Shown here: positions 15,015-23,812 of the stretch, one piece after another
Layout: each line of letters starts with the position of its first letter
Position numbering within the stretch: the stretch's first letter is position 1
NCBI RefSeq assembly: GCF_047730065.1
Contig: NZ_CP159829.1
Coordinates: forward strand, 1,302,001 to 1,366,000
Origin: Njordibacter sp028825405
GTDB taxonomy: Bacteria > Pseudomonadota > Gammaproteobacteria > Pseudomonadales > Balneatricaceae
DNA length: 64,000 nucleotides
Reading direction: 5' to 3'
Translations under genes and position numbers: made by a program
The notes under the pieces: model-generated
Told to the model about the DNA's origin: nothing
The model's database searches: none
Seen by the model: the letters and a program-made list of their open reading frames with translations, nothing else

Positions 15015-17972
15015 ATGCCAAGTAAACAGTTTTTGATTGAGCCCGCAGAACAATTTGTCAACTTCCTTAATGCCCTTGAACAAAGTGGGTTCGTAGGCGA
15101 AATATCCCCCCAACAAGCGGACCGACTCATTGCTTCTACTGACAACAGTATTTATCAGTTATTACCTCAAGGGGTGTTATATCCAAAACATGAAGATGAC
15201 TTAAAGGCCATTTTTACGCTTGCAGGCCACGCAAAATTTAAGCACATCTACTTCGCCCCCCGTGGGGGTGGTACAGGCACCAATGGTCAATCCTTAACCG
15301 ATGGTTTAGTGATAGATTGTTCCAGACACTTGAATAACATCCTTGAAATTGACGTTGATGCGGGCTGGGTAAAAGTGCAGGCTGGCGTGATTCGTGACCA
15401 ACTCAATGATTACTTGCGGCCCTTTGGGATGTTTTTTGCCCCTACTTTATCCACCAGCAACAGAGCAACACTAGGCGGTATGGCCAATACGGATGCATGT
15501 GGCCAAGGTTCTCGCATATATGGCCGCACCAGCAACCATGTTTTAGCCCTTAATCTGGTATTGGCCAATGGTCATCAAGTCACTAGTGAGCAACTCTCCA
15601 GTCAAGCTTTACGATCTAAAATTGAAACAGGGGGTGAGGTCGCCAAACTATATCAGCAGGTGAGTGATTTAGTGATCCAAAAGCAGTCTGTTATTAATGC
15701 CCGATTCCCTAAGCTTAATCGCTTTATGACAGGCTATAATTTAGCCCATATTCATAACGAAAATAGTTTTGATTTAAGCAAACTTATTTGTGGTTCTGAA
15801 GGCACGCTGGCGTTAGTCTCAGAATTAACTCTCAAACTCACACCCATTCCTCGAGCAAAAGAATTATTAGTCCTTCGTTATCAGTCATTTGATGCTGCTT
15901 TGCGTGATGCTAATCTGCTAGTTCAACAGAATCCTGATGCCATAGAAACAATTGATGACACCATACTTAATCTGGCCAAAGGGGATGTGATCTGGCCGCT
16001 TGTGGCTAACACCCTAGATCAATTCAATGCTGCGCCATTAGCTGCCATCAATTTAGTTGAATTTGGTGCTATGGATGCTCTCGAATTGGCGGCCAAGTTA
16101 GATGCGATATGCGTCGAGTTAAGCACTAGAAATGCGAGCTATGAGCGTCTTTCTGCACCCCAAGACATAGCAAACTTTTGGGAATTACGTAAAAAAGGGG
16201 TTGGCCTGTTAGGTAATTTGCCTGGTTTAAAACGTCCCATTGCCTTTGTTGAAGACACGGCTGTGCCACCTGAACACTTAGCCGACTATATTGTAGAGTT
16301 TCGACAATTACTTGATCAAATGGGAGTCAGATATGGCATGTATGGACATGTGGATGCGGGTTGCCTGCACGTCAGACCAGCGCTCAATATGCGTGACCCA
16401 GAGGACGCCTTAAAACTGCGAGTAATTTCTGATTCAGTACAGGCTTTAGTACAAAAATATCAAGGGGTGATGTGGGGTGAACATGGCAAGGGTTTCAGAA
16501 GCGAGTATACAGAAGAGACCATAGGCGCAGAACTTTATCTTGACATGCGTCGCATAAAAACATGGTTTGACCCTCATAATCAACTTAATCCTGGGAAGAT
16601 ATGCACGCCTTTAGGGTCGGAGAAAAAATTAGTACAGGTTGATGACCCTCGCACTCGGGGCAGTCAAGATCGTCAAATCGATGAGTCAATTATTGAGCAT
16701 TGGCAGCCTGTTGTATCATGCAATGGTAACGGTGCGTGTTTTAACTATCAGCCAGAAGCGGCCATGTGTCCCTCCTATAAAGCCACTAAAGATCGTGTTC
16801 AATCGCCCAAGGGCAGAGCGAGTTTATTAAGGGAATGGTTAAAGCAAGAGGCTCAAGGTGGTGCTGATGCAGAGCTAGAGCGCCAAGTTTATCAATCGAT
16901 GCAAACCTGCTTGGCATGTAAAGCCTGCACCACTGCTTGCCCCATCAAAGTTGATATACCGACTTATCGTAGTCGCTTTTTGCAACATTACTTCAAACGA
17001 AACCGTCGACCCTTGGGAGACTATGCTGTCGGATTGGTAGAACAATTTGGACTTTATGCAAGTAAAGTGGCTTGGTTAAGTAATCTATGCACGCAATTAC
17101 TACCTGTTCAGTGGTTGATAAGAAAGGTTTTTGGCTTGGTTAATATGCCCCAAGTCTATGCCTATAATATTAATCAACTGGCGCGCATAGAGGGTGTTAA
17201 GGTTTGGCATAAAGATGCGTTTAAGGATCTGAGCGAACTCGAAAAAAAGCCTTATTTAGTCATAGTGCAGGACGTGTTCAGCAGTTGTTATGATCTACCG
17301 CAAATGCAAGACATCCTGTCTTGTTTAGTCAACATGGGTTTTAAACCTCTAGTTATGCCGATCATGCCTTCTGGTAAGCCTCTCTATGTCAAAGGCTTCT
17401 TGCAAGCCTTTGATCGACAAGCAGCGAAAGTCGTTAAGCAGTTACAAATAGTCAGGCAACAAGGTTTTGAGCTCGTTGCAGTTGATCCGAGTGTGGGCTT
17501 AACTTATCGCGATGAATATTGTCAGCGCCTAGGCGCTGAGAAAGTACCAACGGTATTGTTGCTGCAAGAGTGGTTGAGTCGCCATCTGGATGAGGTTAAG
17601 CTACCTCAAGGTGAAAACCGAGAAAAACGTGAGATTGCTTTACTGGGTCATTGTTCAGAAAACGCTTTAGTTACCATGAGCTTGGACGTTTGGCGCACTA
17701 TCTTTGCTAAATTCTCAATCGATCTGCTGACACCCGCTGCCGGATGCTGTGGCATGGCGGGTACTTTTGGTCATGAGCAAAAGCATCGCGCGATGTCGGA
17801 TGAACTCTATCAAATGAGCTGGCACCAGCCAGTGCAAGAAGCCATCAATAATGCGGGCACTATTCTAGCCACTGGTTATTCATGCCGAAGTATTATTCGC
17901 CAGCAAACGGGGGCTCAACCACAGCATCCGCTGACTTACCTTAACCACTTATTTAATGAAACTGAGGGTTAA
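15015..17972 (+). CDS. ydiJ: YdiJ-type FAD/Fe-S D-2-hydroxyacid dehydrogenase
   Basis: This large multidomain flavoprotein (985 residues) has the YdiJ architecture. A PCMH-type FAD-binding domain (about 45-275, with APRGGGTGTNGQSL) is followed by an FAD-oxidase C-terminal domain (to about 535, with the metal/substrate histidine segment YGHVDAGCLHVRP). Next is a ferredoxin-like part with CNGNGACFNY..MCPSY and the cluster ligands Cys632, Cys635, Cys638 and Cys642 (CLACKACTTAC), and then a CCG-type domain with AAGCCGMAGTFGHE. The family oxidises D-2-hydroxyacids; E. coli and Haemophilus YdiJ have been linked to D-2-hydroxyglutarate or D-lactate. Electrons probably go to the quinone pool. Its 3' end overlaps the converging ydbH-like gene by 20 bp. 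Confidence 0.87.
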   Translation: MPSKQFLIEPAEQFVNFLNALEQSGFVGEISPQQADRLIASTDNSIYQLLPQGVLYPKHEDDLKAIFTLAGHAKFKHIYFAPRGGGTGTNGQSLTDGLVIDCSRHLNNILEIDVDAGWVKVQAGVIRDQLNDYLRPFGMFFAPTLSTSNRATLGGMANTDACGQGSRIYGRTSNHVLALNLVLANGHQVTSEQLSSQALRSKIETGGEVAKLYQQVSDLVIQKQSVINARFPKLNRFMTGYNLAHIHNENSFDLSKLICGSEGTLALVSELTLKLTPIPRAKELLVLRYQSFDAALRDANLLVQQNPDAIETIDDTILNLAKGDVIWPLVANTLDQFNAAPLAAINLVEFGAMDALELAAKLDAICVELSTRNASYERLSAPQDIANFWELRKKGVGLLGNLPGLKRPIAFVEDTAVPPEHLADYIVEFRQLLDQMGVRYGMYGHVDAGCLHVRPALNMRDPEDALKLRVISDSVQALVQKYQGVMWGEHGKGFRSEYTEETIGAELYLDMRRIKTWFDPHNQLNPGKICTPLGSEKKLVQVDDPRTRGSQDRQIDESIIEHWQPVVSCNGNGACFNYQPEAAMCPSYKATKDRVQSPKGRASLLREWLKQEAQGGADAELERQVYQSMQTCLACKACTTACPIKVDIPTYRSRFLQHYFKRNRRPLGDYAVGLVEQFGLYASKVAWLSNLCTQLLPVQWLIRKVFGLVNMPQVYAYNINQLARIEGVKVWHKDAFKDLSELEKKPYLVIVQDVFSSCYDLPQMQDILSCLVNMGFKPLVMPIMPSGKPLYVKGFLQAFDRQAAKVVKQLQIVRQQGFELVAVDPSVGLTYRDEYCQRLGAEKVPTVLLLQEWLSRHLDEVKLPQGENREKREIALLGHCSENALVTMSLDVWRTIFAKFSIDLLTPAAGCCGMAGTFGHEQKHRAMSDELYQMSWHQPVQEAINNAGTILATGYSCRSIIRQQTGAQPQHPLTYLNHLFNETEG

Positions 17973-20673
17973 GAGTAAGGCTAAAGTCCACTTTTTTACC
18001 CTCTTCAAAATTATCATTGGTGCCCACGAAACGGGTCAATAGTTGCAGTTTGTCATTTTTATTGTGGGTCAGTTGAGCTGAAATATGCTGGAATTGAAAT
18101 TCGCTAAGAATTTCTTGCAGATAGATGGCCCTATCAGATAAATCGACATCATCATTGGTTTTATATTGGATGGTGCCTGCTTTACTGCTTGATAGGCTTG
18201 CACTAGATACGCGCCACGTTTGATTGCCACTCGAGGTTAGATCTAACGCCATGTTTACATCACCAGAGACTTCTCCATTTGCATCTAAGTTGGGAGTTTT
18301 GGCCAAATTGATAAGGTCTTTAAGATTAATGCCTTGTAAACTGATGGGCAAGGTATTTAAAAGCGCAGGCTGAATGGACAAGTTCTGTCCTAAAACACTT
18401 CCTCCCAGCCACTCAGCTTCAATTTTATCTATTTGATAGGTAACGGCTGTCCAGCCATTAGTGCTCAAGCTTAGTTGCGGGTTGAGTAATTTTTGACCCA
18501 CGGCAGGACCCCAATTCATCTGCTCTGCTTTAATCTGATGAGTGCCAGTAAACTGGCTAGTCTTTGGTCCGCCACCAACGCCTTCCTCTGCGTTCTGCCC
18601 GCTCTGGACTCGGTTAAGCTTGTAATCAAACTGACTTTGGCCAGTTAAACCTTTGATCTTTAAGTTTTCACTATGGGCGTCTACAAAGGAGTAATTGAAT
18701 TTCTGATTAGCTGATAAGTTGTCCCTACTCCAGTGCCAGTCTGCTTCATAATCTGCCGTGCCACGGGTAATATTAGCCAACAATGGAGCGGGTAGTTGGA
18801 GGCTGTTTTCAAGTTGATTAAGTTGGGTCATTAATGGGGGCAAAGCAACGTCTTTTGCTTGCACTAATAATTGATGATCAGCCGTATTGGCGCGCCAAGT
18901 GTATTTTCCATTTAATGCACTGATATATGGGGACAGTTCAGAGTTAAAGTTGATGTTCAGTTGCCCATCAAGCCAGTTAAAGCCTCCCGTTGACATGACT
19001 TGGAAACTGGGCCAGTCAGTTAGATTGACAGACGTGGGACGCAGTTCAAATGATCCTTTAACGGGTTGATTGGACAATAGCGTTGAGCCTTCTGCAAGAT
19101 TGACTTCCAGACCTTGGCTCGGAATTAACTCAGGCCTTAAATGGACAAAAGCGTTAGACCAAGTCCAATAATCCTGCTCTGGAAGATAAGCCAATTTAAT
19201 AGTTTGGTCATTAGTCAGATTGAGCTTGTCACTCGCAAACAGCTGAACTGTGCCTGCTTTACGTCTACTCACAACTTGGGTTGCTGATATTTTACTATCA
19301 GACTTGACTTTAAACTGCCATTGTTTGGGGTCAAAATCAAAGTCTACGGCGCCTAGAAACTGCAGTTTGCGCAAATCTATAGGTAGTTGTGTCATCCAAG
19401 GGTTGGCGTCTGCATGCGCAAGATAATAGCCACTTAAATTGGCCAGCCCTTGCCAATGATTGAGGGCGTGCACCTGAAGTTGTGTTAGCTGGCCAAATAC
19501 TTGGTACACAGAATGTGTATTTTCTAGCGTGGCATTAATGTCCCCTTTTAAAATCAAACTTGTTTTTGCACCTAAAAAATTGGCAGTTTGTACCCTTTCA
19601 ATAACCACCGGACTATCTGCACTGAAGGTCAGTTGTGCTTGTTCGAGCAGCAGAGATTGATACAAACTGGGGTCTATAGTGGTGTTGTCCCAAGCAGGGG
19701 ATATGCGCACAATGCTGCCTTCATTAAGACGCCATTCTGGCTTAGTATTTGGGCTAAATATTTGTGTTAGACTCGCATCAATACTGAGTTCTTTGACATT
19801 GGGGTGTTTAGCCGCTAATTGTATTTGGCTTTGCAGCTCTCCTTGGGCTTTGTTGAGCCAAGCATCAACATCCGCATAATTTTGTTTATCAATTTCAGCT
19901 GGGAGACTGATTTTCCAGTGACTGCTTAGTTTACCTTGAGTAATGGTTGTTTGAGCCAACTCAATGGGTAACAGTTCAGGTAAAAACTTTTGGCCATAGG
20001 CTAAGTTAACAGCACCTTGGCCTTGCCAAACGTATCCTTCACCTTGGGGTTTGACGGTAGAGGTAATTTTTGCCACCGGTGAACTGTTTTGGGTTGCAAA
20101 TAATTTAGCATCAACCTGATCGTCTAAACCTAAGGTTGCGTCAAGATATATTTGTTGCTGGGTGGGCGTTGCTATCTTACTTAATATACTTAGCCCTTCA
20201 CTTTGATTGGTGAGTTGTCCAGACAGATCAAATTTTTGCCCTTGGATACCGACATCTAGCTCGAACTTATGCACTTTAAACTGGGGCCATTCAAGCAACC
20301 ATTGGCTAGGTATTAACGCAAGTATGGGCATTAGTGGTAGGCCTGTGGGATTTGTTTCAATAGAGGCAGAGGCCTCACCAACACTAAAATATGGCCACTG
20401 TCGATTATTGATTGATTGCCATGTATAGGCCAATGACACATCTTTAAGAGTTGCAGTAAAATTGCCTTCCATACCAATTTGACGCCAACTTACTTGCTTG
20501 ATATGCCAGCTCTCATGACTTGGGTAACCCACATTGAGTTCTATTTCTTGCCAGTTATAAGGTTTAAGTAGCATGACAGCAATGCTGGGTACCCATAGGG
20601 GGATGGCCGCATAGCAGATCAGTAGGAGGGCGATTATAGGGAGTAGTAGATATCGGAACAAAAGCCTAAACAT
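17953..20673 (-). CDS. ydbH: YdbH-family AsmA-like intermembrane transport protein
   Basis: This 906-residue protein has one N-terminal membrane anchor (about residues 5-30) and a long beta-rich periplasmic region. That is the shape of AsmA-like bridge proteins which, with TamB and YhdP, move phospholipid between inner and outer membranes in E. coli. The length (E. coli YdbH is about 880) and the C-terminal QGINLKDLI..NGEVSGDVNMALDL segment support YdbH. In E. coli it is followed by ynbE and ydbL; neither is seen here. It is transcribed alone, converging on and overlapping the ydiJ-like gene. I infer the family from architecture and pattern rather than a decisive motif. Confidence 0.7.
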   Translation of the reverse strand: MFRLLFRYLLLPIIALLLICYAAIPLWVPSIAVMLLKPYNWQEIELNVGYPSHESWHIKQVSWRQIGMEGNFTATLKDVSLAYTWQSINNRQWPYFSVGEASASIETNPTGLPLMPILALIPSQWLLEWPQFKVHKFELDVGIQGQKFDLSGQLTNQSEGLSILSKIATPTQQQIYLDATLGLDDQVDAKLFATQNSSPVAKITSTVKPQGEGYVWQGQGAVNLAYGQKFLPELLPIELAQTTITQGKLSSHWKISLPAEIDKQNYADVDAWLNKAQGELQSQIQLAAKHPNVKELSIDASLTQIFSPNTKPEWRLNEGSIVRISPAWDNTTIDPSLYQSLLLEQAQLTFSADSPVVIERVQTANFLGAKTSLILKGDINATLENTHSVYQVFGQLTQLQVHALNHWQGLANLSGYYLAHADANPWMTQLPIDLRKLQFLGAVDFDFDPKQWQFKVKSDSKISATQVVSRRKAGTVQLFASDKLNLTNDQTIKLAYLPEQDYWTWSNAFVHLRPELIPSQGLEVNLAEGSTLLSNQPVKGSFELRPTSVNLTDWPSFQVMSTGGFNWLDGQLNINFNSELSPYISALNGKYTWRANTADHQLLVQAKDVALPPLMTQLNQLENSLQLPAPLLANITRGTADYEADWHWSRDNLSANQKFNYSFVDAHSENLKIKGLTGQSQFDYKLNRVQSGQNAEEGVGGGPKTSQFTGTHQIKAEQMNWGPAVGQKLLNPQLSLSTNGWTAVTYQIDKIEAEWLGGSVLGQNLSIQPALLNTLPISLQGINLKDLINLAKTPNLDANGEVSGDVNMALDLTSSGNQTWRVSSASLSSSKAGTIQYKTNDDVDLSDRAIYLQEILSEFQFQHISAQLTHNKNDKLQLLTRFVGTNDNFEEGKKVDFSLTLNPQFH

Positions 20674-20760
20674 AGGGTAGAATCTTTCATTAAATGTGCG
20701 TAATTTTGATGATTAGTATGTGCCAGTTTTTGGAAAATGCCAAGCAATCTAGCACATAAC

Positions 20761-21396
20761 TTAATCTGAAGTTTTGTGTTTAAATTCACAAAGATTTTCA
20801 ATCGTGCAGGCACCACATCTTGGTTTTCTCGCAACACAAACATAACGTCCATGAAGTATCATCCAATGGTGTGCATCTAAAAGGTATTCGTTGGGCACAA
20901 ATTTCAATAGTTTTTTTTCTACTTCTATCACGTCTTTACCAGGTGCCACTCGCGTGCGGTTAGACCAGCGAAAAATATGGGTATCTACAGCCATAGCAAT
21001 TTGTCTAAAGGCGGTATTTAGCACCACGTTAGCTGTTTTTCTACCCACGCCAGGTAAGGCTTCGAGAGCTTCTCTAGTCTCCGGGACTATGCCGTTATGG
21101 AGGTCTACCAACATCGTTGCAGCTTGTATCACATGCTTGGCTTTACTGTTGTATAGGCCAATGGTTTTAATGTGCTGTTTTAAACCCTCTAAACCCAGGT
21201 TGAGCATGGCTTGTGGCGTATTAGCCACCTTAAACAACTCATTTGTAGCCTTGTTTACACTCACATCTGTGGCTTGGGCAGAAAGCGCTACAGCCACCAA
21301 AAGCTCATAATGATTACTAAAGTTTAACTCTGTTTCTGGTACTGGATTATCAGCCTTTAAACGGGCAAAGATTTGTTCACGTTTGCTTTTATTCAT
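20761..21396 (-). CDS. nth: Endonuclease III
   Basis: This base-excision repair glycosylase/AP lyase acts on oxidised pyrimidines. The helix-hairpin-helix LPGVGRKTANVV carries the catalytic Lys, the conserved Asp lies in VDTHIFR, and the C-terminal 4Fe-4S ligands follow Cys-X6-Cys-X2-Cys-X5-Cys (CVARKPRCGACTIENLC). The 211-residue length matches E. coli Nth. It is the last gene of the rnf operon, the classical gammaproteobacterial arrangement, 20 bp after rnfE. Confidence 0.97.
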   Translation of the reverse strand: MNKSKREQIFARLKADNPVPETELNFSNHYELLVAVALSAQATDVSVNKATNELFKVANTPQAMLNLGLEGLKQHIKTIGLYNSKAKHVIQAATMLVDLHNGIVPETREALEALPGVGRKTANVVLNTAFRQIAMAVDTHIFRWSNRTRVAPGKDVIEVEKKLLKFVPNEYLLDAHHWMILHGRYVCVARKPRCGACTIENLCEFKHKTSD

Positions 21397-21416
21397 TGCA
21401 GTATCCAGTTTTGATG

Positions 21417-22127
21417 TTAAGCAATGATGCCAGTTACCCTAACCCGCTTGCCACCCACTTCTGCTAGAGGGTTAGCCTTAAGTTTTTGTGTTTTTTGGTA
21501 TTGATCAAAACAGTTTTTGGCAGCAATGATTAACCCCATACCCACAAATGCCCCAGGGGGCAACACTGCAAACAAAAAGCCACGATAGTCGGATATAATC
21601 ACTAGTGTCCAGTCTTTTGCGATGGGACCTAGTAATAAGTGCATGTCTGCAAACAGAGTTCCCTGGCCTAAAAATTCACGCATCGCCCCAAGTATAAATA
21701 ATACAACAGCAAACCCAAGGCCCATGCTTAAACCATCTAACACGGCTAACAGCGGTGGGTTTTTGCGAGCATAAGCGTCTGCTCTGCCTAGAATGGCACA
21801 GTTAGTCACAATGAGTGGAATAAAAATTCCTAATATTTGATACAGCTCATAGGTCAAGGCTTGCATAGTAAGTTCTGCAATAGTTACTAAGGCCGCTATA
21901 ATCATCACAAACACAGGCAGACGAATGTCATCCGCCACCTGATTTCGAATTAACGAGACCAGCAAGTTTGATCCGACTAACACTAATAATGTGGCAAAAC
22001 CTAAGCCTAGGGCATTCACAACACTGCCCGTTACGGCTAGGAGTGGGCAAAGCCCGAGCAATTGAACTAAAGCAGGGTTGTTATTCCAAAGTCCATCCAT
22101 GACTATTTGTTTTTGCTCTGTAGCCAT
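21417..22127 (-). CDS. rnfE: Rnf electron transport complex subunit E
   Basis: This integral membrane subunit of the Rnf ion-pumping ferredoxin:NAD oxidoreductase has 236 residues, six predicted helices and the family motif NNPALVQLLGLCPLLAV near the start; its Cys is one of those proposed to hold the intramembrane Fe-S centre with RnfA. ATG 22127 is one base after the rnfG stop and has CAGGAGAA upstream, so a longer reading to 22259 inside rnfG is rejected. In E. coli the homologous Rsx complex keeps SoxR reduced. Confidence 0.96.
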   Translation of the reverse strand: MATEQKQIVMDGLWNNNPALVQLLGLCPLLAVTGSVVNALGLGFATLLVLVGSNLLVSLIRNQVADDIRLPVFVMIIAALVTIAELTMQALTYELYQILGIFIPLIVTNCAILGRADAYARKNPPLLAVLDGLSMGLGFAVVLFILGAMREFLGQGTLFADMHLLLGPIAKDWTLVIISDYRGFLFAVLPPGAFVGMGLIIAAKNCFDQYQKTQKLKANPLAEVGGKRVRVTGIIA

Positions 22128-22128
22128 T

Positions 22129-22776
22129 TTAATTCTCCTGCGTTTTGGCATAAAGGGCCGCATGATGACGCTCATGGTAGAGTAGGCCTTGATACACTGC
22201 TTTGACAACAGCTCTAGGGGTGATCGTGGCACCAGTAAAGCCATCAAACACTCCTCCATCTTTAGTTACCGACCAATCCTTTGATGGGGTATTGGCAAGG
22301 GAACGCCCTATAAAGCTGTCTATCCACGGTGACTTTTTACGCTCTACCTTATCACCTAAACCTGGTGTTTCTTTGTGTTCAATCGTGCGCACGCCTCGAA
22401 TAAAACCCTCTTGATCTATGCCAATAAGTAATGCAATGTCACCACTATAACCATCTTTTGTAATCACAGGTAAGACGATAGCTTGGGTACTTCCAAACTT
22501 AACTGCCGCATAACCAAGGGCTGGGGGTGTAATATTAAGTGGTGCAAAATCCTGCAGTTCTATAGGCGCTGATAATAAGCTTTGATCATAGAAATCTGGT
22601 GGCATTACGGCTGATAATGCACGCGCTTTAGCCGCGGCTTTATTGGCAGCAATTGCATCACTGCCAGTGACAAAAGTGAGGCTAATAGCGGCCGCAGTCA
22701 CGACAGCAAATACACCCAAACTAAAGGCACCATTGCGCACTGACTTGAATAAGTTGTTAGGGCCTTTCGCACTCAT
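22129..22776 (-). CDS. rnfG: Rnf complex subunit G (covalent FMN)
   Basis: This membrane-anchored periplasmic subunit has 215 residues. An N-terminal membrane helix (about 15-35) is followed by an FMN-binding domain. The covalent FMN site is the Thr in FTGATITPRAVV near residue 180, slightly different from the usual S-G-A-T. The start codon overlaps the rnfD stop by one base (TAATG) and rnfE begins one base downstream, so translation is coupled throughout. Confidence 0.95.
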   Translation of the reverse strand: MSAKGPNNLFKSVRNGAFSLGVFAVVTAAAISLTFVTGSDAIAANKAAAKARALSAVMPPDFYDQSLLSAPIELQDFAPLNITPPALGYAAVKFGSTQAIVLPVITKDGYSGDIALLIGIDQEGFIRGVRTIEHKETPGLGDKVERKKSPWIDSFIGRSLANTPSKDWSVTKDGGVFDGFTGATITPRAVVKAVYQGLLYHERHHAALYAKTQEN

Positions 22777-23810
22777 TACAGGTCTCCTTGAGACGACGAC
22801 TTCGAAGGCTTATGTCCATATGCTTTGGGACGAGTATAAGTGTCGATTAAAGGCGCCGATAAATTCATTAGCAGTATGGCAAAAGCAAAGGCGTCAGGAT
22901 AACTTCCAAAAGTGCGAATGATGAACACCAAAATGCCAACCCCAATGCCAAACACCACTTTACCTTTGCGACTGGTAGCGCCAGAGACAGGGTCTGTAAC
23001 TATAAAAAACGCAGAGAACATGGTTGCGCCAGTTAATAGGTGTTGTGATGCGCTTGGATAAAGGTCAGGTTCACCCATGTGAAATAGGCCAGCACAAAAG
23101 CCCAAACTGGCTAACATAGCGATCGGTGCATGCCAAGTAAAAGCGTTAATAGCCAAAAGTCCAATGCCCCCTGCTAGGTAGGCAAGGTTGACCCACATGC
23201 TAACTGATAAACTTAAACCCAACTGAGGGTTATCAAGAGCTACTTCGTTTAAGGTTAGACCATTGGTATGACGCATTAAGTCTAAAGCTGTTGCTCCGGT
23301 CCAGGCATCAATACCACCGTCAATCGATTCCATCCAAAACCATTGCCACTGTTGCCCAAAGCTTAAGGTCTGTTCGATAGCTGGCCATTGAGTCATGGAC
23401 ACAGGGAATGCAATTAAGCAGATTGCATAACCTACCATAGCTGGGTTAAATGGATTATTGCCTAAACCTCCATAAAGATGTTTAGCAAACACGATTGAGA
23501 ATAATACTGCGATTAAAGTAAGCCACCACGGGCTAAAAGGAGGTAATGCGAGGGCAATCAAAAAGGCTGTCACCAAAGCACTTCCATCGGTTAAGAAAAT
23601 CATGATGGGGCGTCTACGTAAACCCAGTACTAGCGCCTCAAGACCAAGGGCAAGGCCACTGGCCCAGACCAAGTTGATAAGGGTGCCATAACCATAAAAA
23701 TAACTCTGTACGGCCAAACCTGGAAGTGTCGCTAGCAACACCCAAGCCATTAAGCGTGATGTTTTACTTAAGCTGTGGTGATGTGGAGACGATAAGTTCA
23801 TTAAGGCCAT
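22776..23810 (-). CDS. rnfD: Rnf complex subunit D (membrane, covalent FMN)
   Basis: This polytopic subunit of 344 residues has about eight to ten hydrophobic segments. It contains the conserved GGLGNNPFNPAMVGYA and the flavinylation segment DAWTGATALD, whose Thr is the covalent FMN attachment residue in this family. It starts 2 bp after the rnfC stop. It is distantly related to NqrB, in keeping with ion transport. Confidence 0.95.
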   Translation of the reverse strand: MALMNLSSPHHHSLSKTSRLMAWVLLATLPGLAVQSYFYGYGTLINLVWASGLALGLEALVLGLRRRPIMIFLTDGSALVTAFLIALALPPFSPWWLTLIAVLFSIVFAKHLYGGLGNNPFNPAMVGYAICLIAFPVSMTQWPAIEQTLSFGQQWQWFWMESIDGGIDAWTGATALDLMRHTNGLTLNEVALDNPQLGLSLSVSMWVNLAYLAGGIGLLAINAFTWHAPIAMLASLGFCAGLFHMGEPDLYPSASQHLLTGATMFSAFFIVTDPVSGATSRKGKVVFGIGVGILVFIIRTFGSYPDAFAFAILLMNLSAPLIDTYTRPKAYGHKPSKSSSQGDL

Positions 23811-23812
23811 GG

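Noticed and set aside
15015..17972. Glycolate oxidase subunit fusion (GlcD-GlcF)
   Set aside because: The single chain of about 985 residues with this domain order matches YdiJ; GlcD and GlcF are separate and lack the same insertions.
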